Below are positions 6,184-8,339 of a DNA stretch of 8,339 nt, in pieces (position 1 is the first letter of the stretch; each line of letters opens with the position of its first letter). This DNA is from Candidatus Saccharibacteria bacterium UBA3304 (GTDB taxonomy: Bacteria; Patescibacteriota; Saccharimonadia; Saccharimonadales; Saccharimonadaceae), in contig DESW01000027.1 in NCBI GenBank assembly GCA_002361425.1, positions 6,476 through 14,814 on the forward strand, written 5' to 3'. Position numbers and translations under genes: made by a program. The notes below the pieces were generated by a model. That model was not told where the DNA came from. It was given only the letters and a program-made list of their open reading frames with translations, and did no database searches.

Positions 6184-6405
6184 ATGAAGCGAAAACAGCT
6201 TGCACATCGCACGAGTATCCCGCATAAGTACTTCGTCGACGAAGATCTCTACTGTGGTGAGCACTTTGCTCCGGTAGATATTAGCGCCTCAGTAGCAGGC
6301 TCTATCTTCGTTATTGCACTAATCACTGGCAGCGCGGCCGTAATCATCTGCGCTGTTACCCTGATCGCGAAATGCATCAGAGGAATCTTAGCCATGCTTG
6401 CATGA
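6184..6405 (+). CDS. Small single-span membrane protein (73 residues)
   Basis: Not recognised. Residues 1-33 are a polar N-terminal part with a basic start (MKRKQLAHR) and an acidic middle (VDEDLYCGEHFAP, C24). A long hydrophobic segment (about 34-62, AGSIFVIALITG onward) follows, then KCIRG and a short hydrophobic end. It is probably a single-pass membrane protein. There is no cleavable signal at the N-terminus, so it resembles a tail-anchored design. ATG 6184 has a very strong purine-rich site, AGGAGGAGGG (6167-6176), eight bases upstream, implying high translation. It is the first gene of a two-gene unit; the next starts 32 bases after its stop and has a similar plan. A role in the envelope, or as a toxin-like or regulatory small membrane protein, is possible but unsupported. 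Confidence 0.75.
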   Translation: MKRKQLAHRTSIPHKYFVDEDLYCGEHFAPVDISASVAGSIFVIALITGSAAVIICAVTLIAKCIRGILAMLA

Positions 6406-6437
6406 GCAATATTATATGAAAGGAAAAGGTGACTAGC

Positions 6438-6683
6438 ATGAAAAAGCAGAAGGAAAGAGAGCACATTACTCTTAACGAAGAGGAAAGAGGCGACGATTAC
6501 GACTTCGATTCTACCGACCTCATGAATGACGACGATCTTGATGAGTATTTCGACGGCGGTGAATGCTCCGATCCAGATGGAAGAAAGGTGCTGTTATATT
6601 TAATCGCATCAGTAGCCATTGTCGGAGCAGTTATCGCCATTATCGGAATTGGAATCTCCAAAATCACTCGCGGCAATACTTGA
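6438..6683 (+). CDS. Small acidic-headed single-span membrane protein (81 residues)
   Basis: Not recognised. A short basic start (MKKQKERE) leads into a very acidic region (about residues 14-46, including DDYDFDSTDLMNDDDLDEYF) with one cysteine (C43). Then GRK, a hydrophobic span (about 50-74, VLLYLIASVAIVGAVIAIIG onward) and the tail SKITRGNT follow. The plan, a polar acidic head with one Cys a few residues before a C-terminal span, parallels the 73-residue protein upstream. They may be distant paralogues or partners. ATG 6438 is preferred over an in-frame GTG at 6429 because AAGGTGA (6425-6431) ends six bases before it, while the GTG lies inside that site. The gene is co-transcribed with its neighbour and closed by a terminator. 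The acidic head could bind cations or a basic partner; this is inference. Confidence 0.78.
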   Translation: MKKQKEREHITLNEEERGDDYDFDSTDLMNDDDLDEYFDGGECSDPDGRKVLLYLIASVAIVGAVIAIIGIGISKITRGNT

Positions 6684-6697
6684 ATGCAACCCTCTAT

Positions 6698-6732
6698 TGC
6701 GCCTCGGTAAAAACTGGGGCGCATTTTCTTTT
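6698..6732 (+). terminator. Intrinsic terminator after the small membrane protein pair
   Basis: TGCGCCTC (6698-6705) pairs with GGGGCGCA (6716-6723) as 8 bp with one T-G wobble. The loop is ten A-rich bases and the tail TTTTCTTTT (6724-6732). It lies 14 bases after the stop. Confidence 0.88.
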
Positions 6733-6757
6733 CATGGCGCTAAAAATATGTTAATAT
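6729..6757 (+). promoter_or_regulatory. Probable fusA promoter fused to the preceding terminator tail
   Basis: TTTTCA (6729-6734) overlaps the last T bases of the terminator. After 17 bases comes TAATAT (6752-6757) with the extended element TGT (6749-6751). Expected start is near 6764, giving a leader of about 60 AT-rich bases. Neither hexamer is perfect, but position and spacing are right and fusA needs a promoter after the terminator. Confidence 0.55.
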
Positions 6758-6823
6758 ATATCAAAAGCACTAAACGGGGCTATTATTATTAATGGTCCAA
6801 AATATTAACTAATAAGGAAATAT

Positions 6824-8339
6824 ATGGCAAACGAAAAAGTCACTGACTTGTCTAAGTACCGTAATATCGGTATTATCGCCCATATCGATGCTGGTAAGAC
6901 TACCACTTCCGAGGCGATTCTTTACCGTACCGGTCTCAAACACAAAATTGATCTCGTTAAAGGCGACACCGGTGGTGCAACTACCGACTGGATGGAACAG
7001 GAAAAGGAACGTGGTATTACTATTACTTCCGCAGCTGTTACCGCTTACTGGAAGGGCCACAAGATTAACATCATCGATACCCCAGGCCACATCGACTTTA
7101 CCGCAGAGGTTGAGCGCTCTCTTCGCGTTCTCGACGGTGCAGTCGTAGTCTTTGATGGTAAGATGGGTGTCGAGGCTCAGTCCGAGACCGTTTGGCGCCA
7201 GGCTGATAAGTACGGCGTTCCACGCATCTGCTTCGTAAACAAAATCAACCAGATCGGTGGTGATTTCTACAAATCCCTCGAATCTATTCACAAGCGCCTC
7301 AGCAAGAATGCATTCGCAATTCATCTCCCAATCGGCTTCGAAAAGGATATTTGCGGCGTTGTCGACCTTCTTACGATGAAGGCTTACACCTACAAAGATT
7401 ACGCTGACCATGAGCTCATTGAGGGCGAAATCCCAGCAGACATGGTTGAGAAAGCTAAGCACTACCGTTCCATGCTCGTCGAGGAAGCTGTTCAGGCTAA
7501 CGAAGCTCTCATGGAAAAGTTCTTCACCGAAGGCGAAGAAGCTATCACTGTTGATGAACTTAAGGCAGCTCTCCGCAAACGTGTTATCGATGGCCAGTTC
7601 TTCCTCGTTACCGGTGGTGATGGCCGCGGTGTTATCGTAGAAAAAGTGCTTGATCTTGTTACTGATTTCTTGCCAGCTCCAACTGACATTCCAGCAATTC
7701 TTGGTAAGAATCCTAAGACCGGTGAAGATATCGTTCGCCACAGCGACGAAAAAGAGCCTCTTACTGCTCTCGCATTTAAGATTGCAACCGATCCATTCGT
7801 CGGTAAGCTCATCTTCATCCGCGTTTACTCCGGTAAGCTCAGCTCCGGTAGCTACATCCTTAACGCTACTACCGGCGAAAAAGAGCGTGTCGGTCGTCTC
7901 GTCCGTATGTTTGCAGATAAGCGTGAAGATATCGAATCCGTCGGCGCAGGTGATATCGCAGCTGTCGTAGGTCTCAAGGATACCACTACTGGTACCACCC
8001 TTTGTGATCCAGCCCATCCAATTCACCTCGAGTCTATCGACTTCCCAGATCCACCAGTATCTATCGCTGTTGAGCCAAAGTCTAAGGCTGACCAGGAAAA
8101 GATGGGTATCGGTCTTGGTAAGCTCGCAGAAGAGGATCCAACCTTCCGCGTTCGCTCCGATGAAGAATCCGGCCAGACCATTATTTCCGGTATGGGCGAG
8201 CTTCACCTCGATATTATTATCGACCGCTTGAAGCGTGAATTTAACGTTGAATGTAACACTGGTGAGCCTCAGGTTGCTTACCGCGAAACTATTCGTGGTA
8301 CTGCAGAAGCTCAGGGTAAGCACATCAAGCAGTCCGGTG
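6824..8339 (+). CDS. fusA: Elongation factor G (3'-truncated by window edge)
   Basis: Translational GTPase that drives tRNA-mRNA translocation on the ribosome. The first 505 of about 700 residues are present: G domain, domains II and III and the start of domain IV. Visible motifs are G1 AHIDAGKTT (19-27), the G2 threonine in RGITITSAA (63-71) and G3 DTPGHIDFT (85-93). In domain II are [19 protein letters not shown] and [17 protein letters not shown]; in domain [21 protein letters not shown] and GMGELHLDI; then YRETIRG. The G4 motif reads NKIN (139-142) instead of NKxD, and the G5 region reads VTGGDGRG where GSAFKNKG is usual. All other GTPase motifs are intact and the frame is uninterrupted. 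ATG 6824 is supported by AAGGA (6814-6818). It has its own promoter and is separated from rpsL-rpsG by about 6 kb. Confidence 0.97.
   Translation, partial: MANEKVTDLSKYRNIGIIAHIDAGKTTTSEAILYRTGLKHKIDLVKGDTGGATTDWMEQEKERGITITSAAVTAYWKGHKINIIDTPGHIDFTAEVERSLRVLDGAVVVFDGKMGVEAQSETVWRQADKYGVPRICFVNKINQIGGDFYKSLESIHKRLSKNAFAIHLPIGFEKDICGVVDLLTMKAYTYKDYADHELIEGEIPADMVEKAKHYRSMLVEEAVQANEALMEKFFTEGEEAITVDELKAALRKRVIDGQFFLVTGGDGRGVIVEKVLDLVTDFLPAPTDIPAILGKNPKTGEDIVRHSDEKEPLTALAFKIATDPFVGKLIFIRVYSGKLSSGSYILNATTGEKERVGRLVRMFADKREDIESVGAGDIAAVVGLKDTTTGTTLCDPAHPIHLESIDFPDPPVSIAVEPKSKADQEKMGIGLGKLAEEDPTFRVRSDEESGQTIISGMGELHLDIIIDRLKREFNVECNTGEPQVAYRETIRGTAEAQGKHIKQSG

Noticed and set aside
6429..6437. GTG 6429 as start of the 81-residue protein
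   Set aside because: It sits inside the AAGGTGA ribosome-binding sequence that correctly positions ATG 6438.
6809..8323. Long open frame of about 504 codons on the minus strand
   Set aside because: It is fully antisense to fusA, has no homology pattern, and is explained by the codon bias of a highly expressed gene that rarely yields stops on the opposite strand.
1..8339. CRISPR array, transposon or IS ends, tRNA, rRNA, attachment sites
   Set aside because: No regularly spaced direct repeats, terminal inverted repeats, transposase or integrase motifs, or tRNA cloverleaf or rRNA blocks were seen on reading the sequence.

Overview
The window looks like a piece of a small-genome bacterial chromosome, most likely Candidatus Saccharibacteria (TM7) or a relative in the Patescibacteria/CPR. 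This rests on recognising the style of the S12, S7 and EF-G proteins, on a Gram-positive-type surface protein with a C-terminal membrane anchor, and on compact, strongly promoted transcription units. It has not been checked by a search. TGA acts as a true stop (genes ending at 6129, 6405 and 6683), so the UGA-recoded Gracilibacteria/Absconditabacteria group is unlikely. All supported genes are on the + strand.

Layout. 1-792: 3' part of rpsL (S12), complete rpsG (S7), then a strong intrinsic terminator. 813-1237: a self-contained unit with a near-consensus promoter, a small three-helix membrane protein and a terminator. 1263-4018: a promoter and an 888-residue secreted, membrane-anchored surface protein. 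It carries two choice-of-anchor-A-like domains separated by two MucBP-like modules. 4023-4686: consensus promoter, an unrecognised 185-residue cytosolic protein, strong terminator. 4696-6129: a GH13 (oligo-1,6-glucosidase-like) glycosidase whose start codon sits where transcription should begin, so its mRNA may be leaderless. 6110-6732: a promoter embedded in the glycosidase 3' end drives two very small single-span membrane proteins, followed by a terminator. 6729-8339: promoter and fusA (EF-G), cut by the window end in early domain IV.

How the genes fit together. rpsL-rpsG-fusA is the conserved str cluster, but about 6 kb of independently transcribed accessory genes lie between rpsG and fusA. 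Nearly every insert gene has its own promoter and most have their own terminator, so these are separate units rather than one operon. The cargo is envelope-related (surface adhesin-like protein, three tiny membrane proteins) plus one cytoplasmic alpha-glucan/oligosaccharide enzyme. That is plausible for a host-attached episymbiont, but I see no direct evidence that the insert genes form one pathway.

Most notable points: the EF-G GTPase domain has NKIN where the G4 motif should be NKxD, plus an altered G5; S12 has proline at the streptomycin-associated Lys88 position; the surface protein has an internal duplication and only two cysteines, which bracket its first domain. I found no tRNA, rRNA, CRISPR array, IS element or transposase.
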